Positions 31,554 through 39,850 of a stretch of DNA of 43,717 nucleotides are shown here, piece after piece. The stretch's first letter is position 1. Each line of letters opens with the position of its first letter. The notes under the pieces are model-generated. The model saw only the letters and a program-made list of their open reading frames with translations. It ran no database searches and had not been told where the DNA came from. The stretch lies in the NCBI GenBank assembly GCA_938042055.1, contig CALIRX010000020.1:1-43717 (forward strand), given 5' to 3'. The stretch comes from an uncultured Candidatus Saccharibacteria bacterium. GTDB lineage: Bacteria > Patescibacteriota > Saccharimonadia > Saccharimonadales > Saccharimonadaceae. The position numbers and the translations under genes are program-made.

Positions 31554-32435
31554 TTAGACAATAAGAAAGCCCCACTCTAAAATTTGTCGGCTAAAGAACC
31601 AAGCGAGCAAAAACCCTACGATAAGCAATGGGCCGAAGCATATCCGTGAAGTTACTTGCAATTTTCCTCGCATCATTGATGGCAAGACAAGAAACGTGCC
31701 GATAAGATTTGCGATAAATAAAGCTGCAAACGCCAAAAGCCAGTTTCCCAAGAACAAACCCAATCCAAGTCCAAGCTTAACATCACCAAAACCTATCCAA
31801 GTTTTATCTTCCCCGTAACGATATTTCGAGAATAAATATAGCACCATATATATTCCGCTCAGAATCGTAATCGACCCAAATAACGTCATCAAGCTTTTTG
31901 AAAAATCGCCAGCTAGACATACTTTTATTCCCGCAAAAATAGCGCCAAGAATGATAAACGGAATATTAATTACATCTGGAAGAAGTAGCCATCTGAGGTC
32001 ATAGACAAATAAAATCGCCAGTAGCACCAAACTTGCCAACCACAAGACCAGCAATACAATCTGCCAGATATCCGTCAATGACCCAGACCAAAAAGCCACG
32101 GATGCGACGAACAATCCAGCCATCACTAGTTCTAGCAAGATTTCCGTCCAACCGATAAATGCTTTGCAATATCTGCACCGTCCCAATCCAGCGACCCAAC
32201 TTACCACAGGAATCAAATCGTACCACTTAAGCTCATGTCCGCAAGATAAACAGCGAGATCTATCTTTGGAAATTTTTTTTATCAATGGAGATAATTTCTT
32301 TAATTCCTTTTGGTCAACTTTTTCTCCAGCTTTTTTATCTTCCATCAATTGACGAGCTCGCAAGCGCCAAATTTGCGCTCCGGCGAAACTGCCTAAAATA
32401 GCCCCTAAAAATCCCACTAGTACAAACTTAATCAT
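31554..32435 (-). CDS. pilD: Type IV prepilin peptidase
   Basis: PilD cuts prepilins and methylates the new N-terminus. From the ATG at 32435 the protein has 293 residues. The N-terminal cytoplasmic loop has both CxxC pairs (CLSCG and CRYCK), the sign of a bifunctional enzyme. The two catalytic aspartates are in YDLRWLLLPD and GFGDVKLG. About seven membrane helices. An upstream in-frame start at 32477 falls within a terminator hairpin (32466-32490), so it is rejected. Its stop lies 32 nt upstream of the next prepilin start. Confidence 0.93.
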   Translation of the reverse strand: MIKFVLVGFLGAILGSFAGAQIWRLRARQLMEDKKAGEKVDQKELKKLSPLIKKISKDRSRCLSCGHELKWYDLIPVVSWVAGLGRCRYCKAFIGWTEILLELVMAGLFVASVAFWSGSLTDIWQIVLLVLWLASLVLLAILFVYDLRWLLLPDVINIPFIILGAIFAGIKVCLAGDFSKSLMTLFGSITILSGIYMVLYLFSKYRYGEDKTWIGFGDVKLGLGLGLFLGNWLLAFAALFIANLIGTFLVLPSMMRGKLQVTSRICFGPLLIVGFLLAWFFSRQILEWGFLIV

Positions 32436-32460
32436 ACTTCTTATGGTAACAAAAAACCAT

Positions 32461-32490
32461 AAAAAAATCAGCCCCATACCGAGGCTGATT
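32461..32490 (-). terminator. Terminator between the major pilin gene and pilD
   Basis: On the minus strand the stem AATCAGCC/GGCTGATT (32490-32483/32473-32466) with a 9-nt loop is followed by seven T. It should cut most transcripts after the pilin gene, so pilin mRNA can exceed that of pilD. Confidence 0.85.
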
Positions 32491-32507
32491 CATAATTTAT
32501 CTATAGA

Positions 32508-32987
32508 TTATACGTCTTGGCAATACAGCTGCTTTTGAGAACCGTTATTTTCCAATAGAACCACAACTGCTGCGTTGCGTGAAGATCCGTTTTGCAAAGT
32601 TATATTTGCTGGATCGTCAGCAGATGGAGCTGGCGTGCTAGAAGGACACTTCTTGCCTCGCATAACCTTGATTTCGTTACTAGCCACTGACATTGAAGCA
32701 CCAGGTGTAGCAACCTTTAACTCTGAAGACTTGTCGTATTGATCAAGCTTATCGACATACTTGCGTAGAGATTCTTCATTAAACGTGCCGCCGTTACGGT
32801 TAGCTGAATTCCAATTGGTAATAGCTGCAGCAACCGTTGAAGCGTCGTTCTTCCTTGACTGGTCACGCTGACTACGCTGCAAAGCTGGCAATGCGATAAA
32901 CACCATCGCAAAGATAAGTCCAGCAATAGCCAAGACTAGAACGACCTCGATGATTGTAAATCCTTTTTTATTATCTTTTTTTGTCAT
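32508..32987 (-). CDS. pilA: Type IV major pilin
   Basis: The protein has 159 residues from the ATG at 32987, which follows AGGTGG at 8 nt. Its prepilin signal is DNKKGFTIIEVVLVLAIAG: cut after Gly, Phe at +1, Glu at +5, followed by the usual hydrophobic helix and a small C-terminal domain with two cysteines (GKKCPSS and LYCQDV). Size, the stand-alone promoter and the immediate terminator suggest it is the abundant structural subunit. Confidence 0.88.
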   Translation of the reverse strand: MTKKDNKKGFTIIEVVLVLAIAGLIFAMVFIALPALQRSQRDQSRKNDASTVAAAITNWNSANRNGGTFNEESLRKYVDKLDQYDKSSELKVATPGASMSVASNEIKVMRGKKCPSSTPAPSADDPANITLQNGSSRNAAVVVLLENNGSQKQLYCQDV

Positions 32988-33042
32988 TAGATTTCCCACC
33001 TTTCTATGGTTTACCTATATTTACGCAAAAATGCTTACGTTT

Positions 33043-33071
33043 ATAATACACTAAAAATATAAGTCAGTCTA
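33043..33071 (-). promoter_or_regulatory. Promoter of the major pilin gene
   Basis: TAGACT (33071-33066), 17-nt spacer, TATTAT (33048-33043) on the minus strand. The -35 box overlaps the pilC stop codon. Start near 33036, leader about 50 nt. Confidence 0.6.
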
Positions 33072-34283
33072 GCGAATATTGATATTGCCAACCAAGCTAT
33101 AGATTGGAAGCAAGATAGCCGCGACCATCGTACCTGCAACTATAGCTAAGAAAACCATCAAAACTGGCTCTATCGCCGTCGACAAAGCGCGAATTTCCTC
33201 ATCAAGCTCATCTTCATAAACTTGAGCGGTCTTGCCCATCATCTCATCAATTTTACCCGATTGCTCACCAATTTTAATCATCTGTGGCACCATTGCTAGG
33301 AAATAATCTTCATTAGATAAAGAAGCTGACAAGGCCTTACCACCCTTCACCTTATCTGACGCACGAAGTATGCTTTCGCTAATAATCACGTTATTGACAG
33401 CATCAGACGTAATTCGAAGCATATCAAGCATCGGCACGCCAGTACTCAGAAGAACTTGACCAGTTCTAGCAAATCGTGCCATGTACATCTTTCGAAACAT
33501 TCCCTTAAATAGCGGAACATTAAGTTTGAAAGTGTCTTTAGTTTTAATGCCCTGCTCAGTCTTCAGATACTGTGCTAGGAAATAACCGCCGATAATCATT
33601 GCCAATATAACAAGCCACCAAAGACTACTAAAAAAGTTCGCTATTTTAATCATCGCAAGAGTCACAAATGGCAACCCCTTATTTAAGTCACGATACAGAC
33701 CCTCAACTTGCGGAACAACCGTGAATAACATAAATCCGATAACTAAGATAATCACTACCAAGACAATCGACGGATACATCATAGCACCTCGAATCTTACT
33801 CATCATAGCAGCGTCTTTTTCCTGCTGAGCCGCCAACCTCTTAAGCGAATCATCCATTGTACCTGATGTCTCGCCAGCCGAGATCAGAGCTACGTAGACT
33901 TTATTGAAAGCTTCTGGATGTTTTGCGAACGAATCAGACAGGGATTTACCGCCTTCAACGTCAGAGATAATTTCCTGGACTATCTCCTGCATACGCTTAT
34001 TCGTCGTCTGCTCTTGAACTGTTCGAAGACTTTGCGCCAAAGGCAACCCTGCCCCAATAAGGGTCGCTAGCTGACGAGTAAACACAACCTTATCCTTAGT
34101 GGTGATTCTACCAGAAAACCTCGCAAAGAAATTTGTTTTATCGTCTTGTAATTCAATTTTTAACGGCACAAATCCCTGAGCCGTCAAGAGCTTGGCGGCA
34201 GCATTTTCACTATCAGCCTGAACAACTGATTTAACAATTTTGTTACTTGCGCTATCTCTGGCTTCATAATTGTATTTTTTCAT
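33069..34283 (-). CDS. pilC: Type IV pilus inner-membrane platform protein
   Basis: The 404-residue GspF/PilC family protein has two homologous T2SF halves, each ending in membrane helices (about 170-195, 220-240, 375-395). Signatures are FTRQLATLIGAGLPLAQSL in the first half and FARTGQVLLSTGVPMLDML in the second. It is the platform on which PilB and PilT act. The gene follows pilT by 3 nt. Confidence 0.95.
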   Translation of the reverse strand: MKKYNYEARDSASNKIVKSVVQADSENAAAKLLTAQGFVPLKIELQDDKTNFFARFSGRITTKDKVVFTRQLATLIGAGLPLAQSLRTVQEQTTNKRMQEIVQEIISDVEGGKSLSDSFAKHPEAFNKVYVALISAGETSGTMDDSLKRLAAQQEKDAAMMSKIRGAMMYPSIVLVVIILVIGFMLFTVVPQVEGLYRDLNKGLPFVTLAMIKIANFFSSLWWLVILAMIIGGYFLAQYLKTEQGIKTKDTFKLNVPLFKGMFRKMYMARFARTGQVLLSTGVPMLDMLRITSDAVNNVIISESILRASDKVKGGKALSASLSNEDYFLAMVPQMIKIGEQSGKIDEMMGKTAQVYEDELDEEIRALSTAIEPVLMVFLAIVAGTMVAAILLPIYSLVGNINIR

Positions 34284-34286
34284 TTA

Positions 34287-35357
34287 TTACCCCCTCATCA
34301 ACCTCTCGAATTCCGTCAAATCGACAGCAAATTCACGAGCGCTATCATACGTAATCGTACCATTCTGCACCAAATTGACCAAAGTTCGATCCATTGTCTG
34401 CATTCCCTGGTCAGCACCAGTCTGAATCACAGCATCTAGCTGGTGAGATTTACCTTCGCGGATAATGTTGCGCACCGCTGGATTAGCAATCAAAACCTCT
34501 GCCGCCACGACTCGTCCACCACCGATAGCCGGGACTAGTCGCTGCGAACAAATTGCCATCAAGATATTACTGAGCTGAGCGCGAATCTGTGGCTGCTGGT
34601 GTGGCGGGAACACGTCAATCATACGGTCAATTGATTGCGCTGCGGAGTTCGTGTGTAGCGTTGCAAACACCAAGTGCCCAGTTTCAGCAATTGTAATCGC
34701 TGCCGAAATCGTTTCAAGGTCGCGCATCTCACCAATCAACACAACGTCTGGGTCCTGACGAAGACTCGAACGCAAAGCCGCAGAGAATGAATAAGTGTCG
34801 TAATGAACTTCACGCTGAACTACCACTGACTTTTTCGACTTGTGAGTAAACTCGATAGGGTCTTCAATGGTAATAATATGCTGTGAACGCTCAGAATTAA
34901 TTTTATCAACCAGCGCCGCCAAAGTCGTTGACTTACCGGAACCAGTTGGACCAGTGACCAACACCAAACCGCGAGGAAAATCCGCAAACGTATTAACAAC
35001 TGGCGGCATACCCAGTTCAGACGCCGACTTAATTTCATTTGGAATCAAACGTAGAGCTGCAGCCAAATTGCCACGCTCATGGAAGGCATTAACTCGGAAT
35101 CGCCCCAGTGTGCCAAACGCAAACGAAAAGTCGAATTCCTTATCTTTTAGCAAAATCTGCCGCTGATCTTCATCAAGAATCTGGAACACTAACCTCTCAA
35201 CCGCGGGCTCGTCCAATGGCTGAGTTCCGGCGGCCGGCATAAGCGCACCGTCAATTCGTAGCATTGGCGGCAAACCAACTTGAATATGAAGGTCTGAAGC
35301 TCGCTTTTTAACGACTTCCTCCAACAAAATCTCAATTCGCAATTCTTGATTATTCAT
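34287..35357 (-). CDS. pilT: Pilus retraction ATPase
   Basis: The 356-residue PilT has ASDLHIQVGLPPMLRIDG at the N-terminus, Walker A GPTGSGKST near 137-145, the Asp-box IITIEDPIEF, Walker B VVLIGEMRD, and the His-box TGHLVFATLHTNSA. The PilT-type AIRAQ-like signature is present as QPQIRAQLSNIL, and it lacks the long N-terminal domain of PilB. It powers pilus disassembly, so retraction-driven movement is expected. Confidence 0.96.
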   Translation of the reverse strand: MNNQELRIEILLEEVVKKRASDLHIQVGLPPMLRIDGALMPAAGTQPLDEPAVERLVFQILDEDQRQILLKDKEFDFSFAFGTLGRFRVNAFHERGNLAAALRLIPNEIKSASELGMPPVVNTFADFPRGLVLVTGPTGSGKSTTLAALVDKINSERSQHIITIEDPIEFTHKSKKSVVVQREVHYDTYSFSAALRSSLRQDPDVVLIGEMRDLETISAAITIAETGHLVFATLHTNSAAQSIDRMIDVFPPHQQPQIRAQLSNILMAICSQRLVPAIGGGRVVAAEVLIANPAVRNIIREGKSHQLDAVIQTGADQGMQTMDRTLVNLVQNGTITYDSAREFAVDLTEFERLMRG

Positions 35358-35368
35358 GTTTCCTCCTT

Positions 35369-37129
35369 TTACGCGGTATCCGCCGCTACCCTATTAACTT
35401 CTTCTATTGTCGTTATTCCGTTCAACGCCTTCAGATAACCATCTTGACGCATCGTAATCATACCTTGCTGAATTGCCGTTCGCTGGATTTCCGCTGAAGT
35501 TGCACGCTTAACAATCAAATTCTGAATCTCTTCAGTAATATCCATGACCTCATATAAACCAGCTCGACCAGCATAACCGCGAGGAGTTTGCGGCGTATCT
35601 TTTCCTTTCGCCAAGGCAAACGACGTCTGCGTCGCTAGTGGCAAACTTTCATATCCCAAATCTTGCGCGTATTGAGCAACCTGCTCCCTTGTTTGCGGCA
35701 ATAATCCACCAACCGCTTCACGAATTGCCTGCGTTTCCAGTGGTGATGATTGATAAATATCTCGACGGCGAGCCACTCGCCTCACCAAACGCTGACCGAT
35801 GATTGTGTTAACCGTACTGGCGATAAGAAACGGCTCGATCCCCATATCCAACAAACGCGGCAGCACTCCAGCGGCGGAATTAGTGTGAAGTGTTGAGAAA
35901 ACCAAGTGTCCCGTTAAGGCTGCCTGAATAGCCAAATTCGCTGTTTCGTTATCGCGAATCTCACCAACCATCACAATATCTGGGTCTTGGCGCAAAATTG
36001 AGCGCAATCCAGAAGCAAACGTCAAACCAACTTCTGCGTTCACCTGAATCTGATTGACGCCATCCATCTTATACTCAACCGGATCTTCAAGCGTCACAAT
36101 ATTCACGGTGTCATCCTTAATCTCCTTGATCAACGCGTACAAACTCGTTGACTTACCAGAACCAGTTGGACCCGACGTCAAGATCATTCCATTTGGTCGC
36201 TTAATTCCCTTGCGAATCGTTCTTAATGCGCGCCCAGCGTAGCCCATGTCTTCCAAGTTGAAAGAACTTCCACTCTTATCAAGCAGACGAATAACTACTT
36301 GCTCGCCCCAAACGACAGGAGAGATAGCGATACGGAGGTCAACTTCTTTACCCGCAACATTAACCGCGAATTGACCATCCTGAGGAATCCGATGCTCGTC
36401 AATTTTCAGATTGGAAAGAATCTTAATACGACTAACTAGCGCCGGCTCAATGCTCTTTGGAAGCTGCATAATCTCACGCAAAACACCGTCAACACGACAA
36501 CGAATCTTCAAAGCCTTCTCTAATGGCTCAATATGCACGTCGGACGCATGACTTTTTACCGCATACTCCAAAATTGTCGATAATGCTCGTGATATCGGTG
36601 AATCTTGGACAATCGTTTTAATATTGCCAGCCTCCGACAAAGACTCTTCCTGTGAAGCCTGTGCAGCCACATTAACAGACGACAAGTCAGTCTTATATTG
36701 ATCCAAGACGTGACGAACACTCTCTTCTGAGGCCATGAAAACTTTTATCGGACGCTGGATGCGATTCGACAAATAGTCCACCGCTTGAACATTATTCGCG
36801 TCGATCATCGCTACCGCTAGTCGGTTCTGAACTTCGGCCAGCGGCACAGCCATAAATCTCTCAGCAACGTCAGACGGCAATAGAGATAAAATATCCTGAC
36901 TAATAACACTATTCGACAGATTGACATACGGCACACCCGAAACTTGAGCCACGCCATGAACTAATAGTTCATTGTCAAGCAACCCCTCTTCGCTAAGCAA
37001 ACTAAACAGAGGTTTGCCACTCTCAGAGGCGCGCTTTAAGGCATCATCAATGACAGACTTCTCAATAAGCCCCTCGTTTACGAGCAGCTCGATCAACTTA
37101 TCTTGGATGTCGTCCGTCAGTAAAGCCAT
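35369..37129 (-). CDS. pilB: Pilus extension ATPase lacking the Cys zinc motif
   Basis: The 586-residue PilB/GspE has an N-terminal MshE-type domain (about 1-150) with LLSEEGLLDNELL, then the ATPase: Walker A GPTGSGKST near 321-329, IVTLEDPVEY, Walker B IVMVGEIRD, and GHLVFSTLHTNSA. The C-terminal region usually carries four cysteines that bind zinc before G-x-x-GR-x-G-[IL]-YE. Here that stretch (about 455-535, from RVARRRDIYQ to GYAGRAGLYEVMDI) has no cysteine. It drives pilus growth. GAAGGGGTG lies before the ATG. Confidence 0.95.
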   Translation of the reverse strand: MALLTDDIQDKLIELLVNEGLIEKSVIDDALKRASESGKPLFSLLSEEGLLDNELLVHGVAQVSGVPYVNLSNSVISQDILSLLPSDVAERFMAVPLAEVQNRLAVAMIDANNVQAVDYLSNRIQRPIKVFMASEESVRHVLDQYKTDLSSVNVAAQASQEESLSEAGNIKTIVQDSPISRALSTILEYAVKSHASDVHIEPLEKALKIRCRVDGVLREIMQLPKSIEPALVSRIKILSNLKIDEHRIPQDGQFAVNVAGKEVDLRIAISPVVWGEQVVIRLLDKSGSSFNLEDMGYAGRALRTIRKGIKRPNGMILTSGPTGSGKSTSLYALIKEIKDDTVNIVTLEDPVEYKMDGVNQIQVNAEVGLTFASGLRSILRQDPDIVMVGEIRDNETANLAIQAALTGHLVFSTLHTNSAAGVLPRLLDMGIEPFLIASTVNTIIGQRLVRRVARRRDIYQSSPLETQAIREAVGGLLPQTREQVAQYAQDLGYESLPLATQTSFALAKGKDTPQTPRGYAGRAGLYEVMDITEEIQNLIVKRATSAEIQRTAIQQGMITMRQDGYLKALNGITTIEEVNRVAADTA

Positions 37130-37142
37130 TTACACCCCTTCT

Positions 37143-37373
37143 CTATTTGGCTGCATCTTGACCTACGAATATTTCAACAGTTGGATTTATCGCATTATTA
37201 TTAAAAATCGCTGGGTTTGGTTTTTCGACATCAGGTGATATTTCTCGAATAGTCTGTACTTTTGTGCCAGATTCTGGGACTTTTAAGAACGAGATGTTAG
37301 AGGCGACAATATAGCCGATTGCCACACCCACACCCGCGATCAATATTACCATTGCTATGTCTGTTTTCTTCAT
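37143..37373 (-). CDS. Small single-helix protein in the PilP position
   Basis: The protein has 76 residues: one membrane helix (about 6-28, MVILIAGVGVAIGYIV) and a short Pro/Asn-rich outer part. No lipobox, so it is not a PilP lipoprotein. Its ATG overlaps the pilO-like stop (ATGA), and pilB follows 13 nt later, so it sits where pilP occurs in M-N-O-P-Q clusters. It may complete the alignment complex in a cell with no outer membrane (inference). Confidence 0.7.
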   Translation of the reverse strand: MKKTDIAMVILIAGVGVAIGYIVASNISFLKVPESGTKVQTIREISPDVEKPNPAIFNNNAINPTVEIFVGQDAAK

Positions 37374-38038
37374 GGCTTAACCACCTTATTCTCTAATTGT
37401 ATTGTTTGTGCTGGCTCGTAATAAGCGACACCTCGAACTACCAAACTCAATCTATCCTCATTTCGCTGGATTTCCACGGTCTTTAGGTCAATGACTCGAA
37501 TAGACGCCTCTAACTTAGTTAACAATTCTTTCAATTTTTCAGCTGGACCACTCACTTCCATAGTAAATGATATGACGTTTTCAGATGTTGACTCAGAGCT
37601 TTCACTATCAGATCCAGATTGAGCAACGGTCAGATTTTGAATAGTCACACCAGTAGTCGTGTCAATAAATTTATTCTTCAACGAAGCACCAAGAGCATCG
37701 GCGTTCGCATTATCTGGCAACGCATCCAGTATCGTCTGAAGAGCATTACTTTCGCTGCTTGATTTTATAGAATTAAGTGCAGTATTCGTATCTAAGACTC
37801 TAATATTCTTCTTTAGCTCGTCAACCGACGACAGGTTTTTATCTAGACGAGAAATTGTATTTTGCTTCTCCAGAAGAATCTTCGAATGAAATACGATTTG
37901 CTGCACCAAAAATATACTCACAACAAGCGCAATTCCCGCCAAAAATGCCGCAGAAGCCACAAAAATAAACATAGTCTTTTTTGACGAATCAATCTGTTGA
38001 CGCTTGCGTATTGCAACTTCTTTATTATCGGTCGCCAT
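37370..38038 (-). CDS. pilO: PilO-like alignment protein
   Basis: The 222-residue protein has a short basic cytoplasmic N-terminus, one membrane helix (about 22-48), a coiled-coil segment (about 50-75) and a ferredoxin-like outer domain ending FTMEVSGPAEKLKELLTKLE. This topology and its position after pilN fit PilO. Its start shares one base with the pilN stop. Sequence identity to classical PilO is low, so the name rests largely on synteny. Confidence 0.75.
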   Translation of the reverse strand: MATDNKEVAIRKRQQIDSSKKTMFIFVASAAFLAGIALVVSIFLVQQIVFHSKILLEKQNTISRLDKNLSSVDELKKNIRVLDTNTALNSIKSSSESNALQTILDALPDNANADALGASLKNKFIDTTTGVTIQNLTVAQSGSDSESSESTSENVISFTMEVSGPAEKLKELLTKLEASIRVIDLKTVEIQRNEDRLSLVVRGVAYYEPAQTIQLENKVVKP

Positions 38039-38763
38039 TATTTCTTCTCCTGTTTTTTCGAGTTACTCTTAAACAAGCTATCCGGAATTCCCTGACGTGA
38101 ATCTGTCACATCAACCTTACCAGTCGGCGTCAATACGGAAACTGTGCCGTTATTTGCAGGTGCTAGTAATTCTTCCGCATATTCAAACGAGAATGAGAAT
38201 TGTAACACTTTTTTACCTTCTGAGTTCTCTCCAAAACTAGTATCACCATCTTTTATTTCCTTAGTCAGACTAACCTCGGAACTTTTATCGCCGTCAGTAG
38301 TCTGGACCTTCGTATTCAAGATGGTTTTCTTTAAAGTCTCTAACGCACTATAGCCATTAACCGCGCTACCCTCCAGAGTAATAGTTTTTGACCCAGGATT
38401 GACTTTTATATCCGAAAAGCTAACATTATTTGGCGCAACCGGATTAACCGCCGTTACAACATCAAAGATTCTTGAATTAATCTTCTTTCCAGAATGTTGC
38501 TCATTAATCTTTGTTAATTGATGTTGAATCGTTACGACCTTATTAAGATCCTCGACCGCCATCAATTTATCGTTCCTATCTTTGATAACTCCACTCTGGA
38601 CCGCCTCGGCTGCAATTTGGCTGCCCAAAATCAACGCCAGAACAACTACTGCCGCAATCGAAGCACCGCCCACCAAAAACGATATTGAAATAACCCGATT
38701 GCGCATAGCCCGAGTCTTCAATAGCTCGCGCTTAACGTTTGGGAGAAGATTTATCTCAATCAT
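38038..38763 (-). CDS. pilN: PilN-like protein
   Basis: The 241-residue protein begins MIEINLLPNVKRELLKTRA; INLLP is the conserved PilN peptide that binds PilM. A single membrane helix follows (about 27-50), then an outer domain that includes ITLEGSAVNGYSALE, a fimbrial-assembly (PF05137-like) strand pattern. The start overlaps the pilM stop by 4 nt. Confidence 0.88.
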   Translation of the reverse strand: MIEINLLPNVKRELLKTRAMRNRVISISFLVGGASIAAVVVLALILGSQIAAEAVQSGVIKDRNDKLMAVEDLNKVVTIQHQLTKINEQHSGKKINSRIFDVVTAVNPVAPNNVSFSDIKVNPGSKTITLEGSAVNGYSALETLKKTILNTKVQTTDGDKSSEVSLTKEIKDGDTSFGENSEGKKVLQFSFSFEYAEELLAPANNGTVSVLTPTGKVDVTDSRQGIPDSLFKSNSKKQEKK

Positions 38764-39806
38764 GATATATTACTCCTTTGTGCCAGCCCTACGGCAATAG
38801 CGAATTCTGAAGCAATCGGCGCCAATTGCTGTTGATCCGACTGAGAAACTTGAACGCGCTGCCATGGATCTGCGGTAATTGACTGGACTCCGGTTTTATT
38901 CATCACATATCCATCAAGTTGCGGAATAGCTGAACCAAATCCTGATAACAAAATTCCAGAAACTGCTACGCTTGGATATCGAGTTTGGAAAAACTTTATA
39001 GATTTTACTAGCTCTGAAGAAAAATTGTCGAGAGTTGAATCGATAGCCCTTAACACTTGACCGTCTAATTTATCCGGCGCCAAACCAAATTTCAAAATAA
39101 ATTGACGAGCTTGATCTTCCTGGACGCTAAGATTCTGAACCGCCGATCGAACCAAAGACGAAAGCCCAGTTGGAATCATACGAATAAGCCGCGGTGCCCC
39201 ATTATAGACGACCGCCAAATCCGTTGAATTTTCGCCCATATTGATAATCAAACGCGCATCCTGAGAATCGGTAGCCGATAAAGAGCGAACCATAGCAATA
39301 GCGTTCGGCTCTTCGGCAATCACATTGAAGCCAAGATTTTCAACTAATTCCAGACGCTCTTCCGCATAAGACTTCGCTGTACTTGTCAGTAAAATCTCAT
39401 ACTGATTCTGAGCATGCAAACTATCACCCAATAAAGCCCAGTCAACTTCTGCCTCATCCAAAGACATTGGAATATATTGATCAACTTGATATTTCATCAT
39501 TGCTTTCAATTCCTGCTCAGAAACCTTTGGCACATCAATAATAGTCGAGAATGTCTTATTTGACGGCAACCCAACAGCTACATTAGAGGTCTTAATTCCA
39601 GCTTGACCAACAGCAGTCATAATAGCCTCACCCAAGCGTCGCTTAGCCTCTGGAGAATCGCCGCTCGTTATCTTAGAATCAACTGGCGTATAACCGTAAT
39701 GCGACAAACTCCATCCCGTGCCAGTACGAGACAATTGAACCACCCGCACCGCATTCGTATCGATGTCCAGTCCGAAGAATTCGCCCAACCCTTTTGCTAA
39801 TTTCAT
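38760..39806 (-). CDS. pilM: Pilus assembly protein PilM (actin-like)
   Basis: The 348-residue actin-like ATPase fold protein has FFGLDIDTNAVRVVQL at the N-terminus, GQAGIKTSNVAVGLPSN, LIINMGENSTDLAVV (phosphate loop) near 190 and SGILLSGFGSAIPQLD near 290. PilM sits in the cytoplasm and binds the INLLP peptide of PilN. It is the first gene of pilM-N-O-small-B-T-C, with its own promoter and only about 5 untranslated nucleotides. Confidence 0.95.
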   Translation of the reverse strand: MKLAKGLGEFFGLDIDTNAVRVVQLSRTGTGWSLSHYGYTPVDSKITSGDSPEAKRRLGEAIMTAVGQAGIKTSNVAVGLPSNKTFSTIIDVPKVSEQELKAMMKYQVDQYIPMSLDEAEVDWALLGDSLHAQNQYEILLTSTAKSYAEERLELVENLGFNVIAEEPNAIAMVRSLSATDSQDARLIINMGENSTDLAVVYNGAPRLIRMIPTGLSSLVRSAVQNLSVQEDQARQFILKFGLAPDKLDGQVLRAIDSTLDNFSSELVKSIKFFQTRYPSVAVSGILLSGFGSAIPQLDGYVMNKTGVQSITADPWQRVQVSQSDQQQLAPIASEFAIAVGLAQRSNIS

Positions 39807-39817
39807 AACTAATAGTA

Positions 39818-39846
39818 ATTATATACATTAGCGTTTTAATTTGCAA
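39818..39846 (-). promoter_or_regulatory. Promoter of the pilM operon
   Basis: TTGCAA (39846-39841), 17-nt spacer, perfect TATAAT (39823-39818) on the minus strand. Start near 39811, about 5 nt before the ATG, so the leader is nearly absent. Confidence 0.7.
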
Positions 39847-39850
39847 ACTT

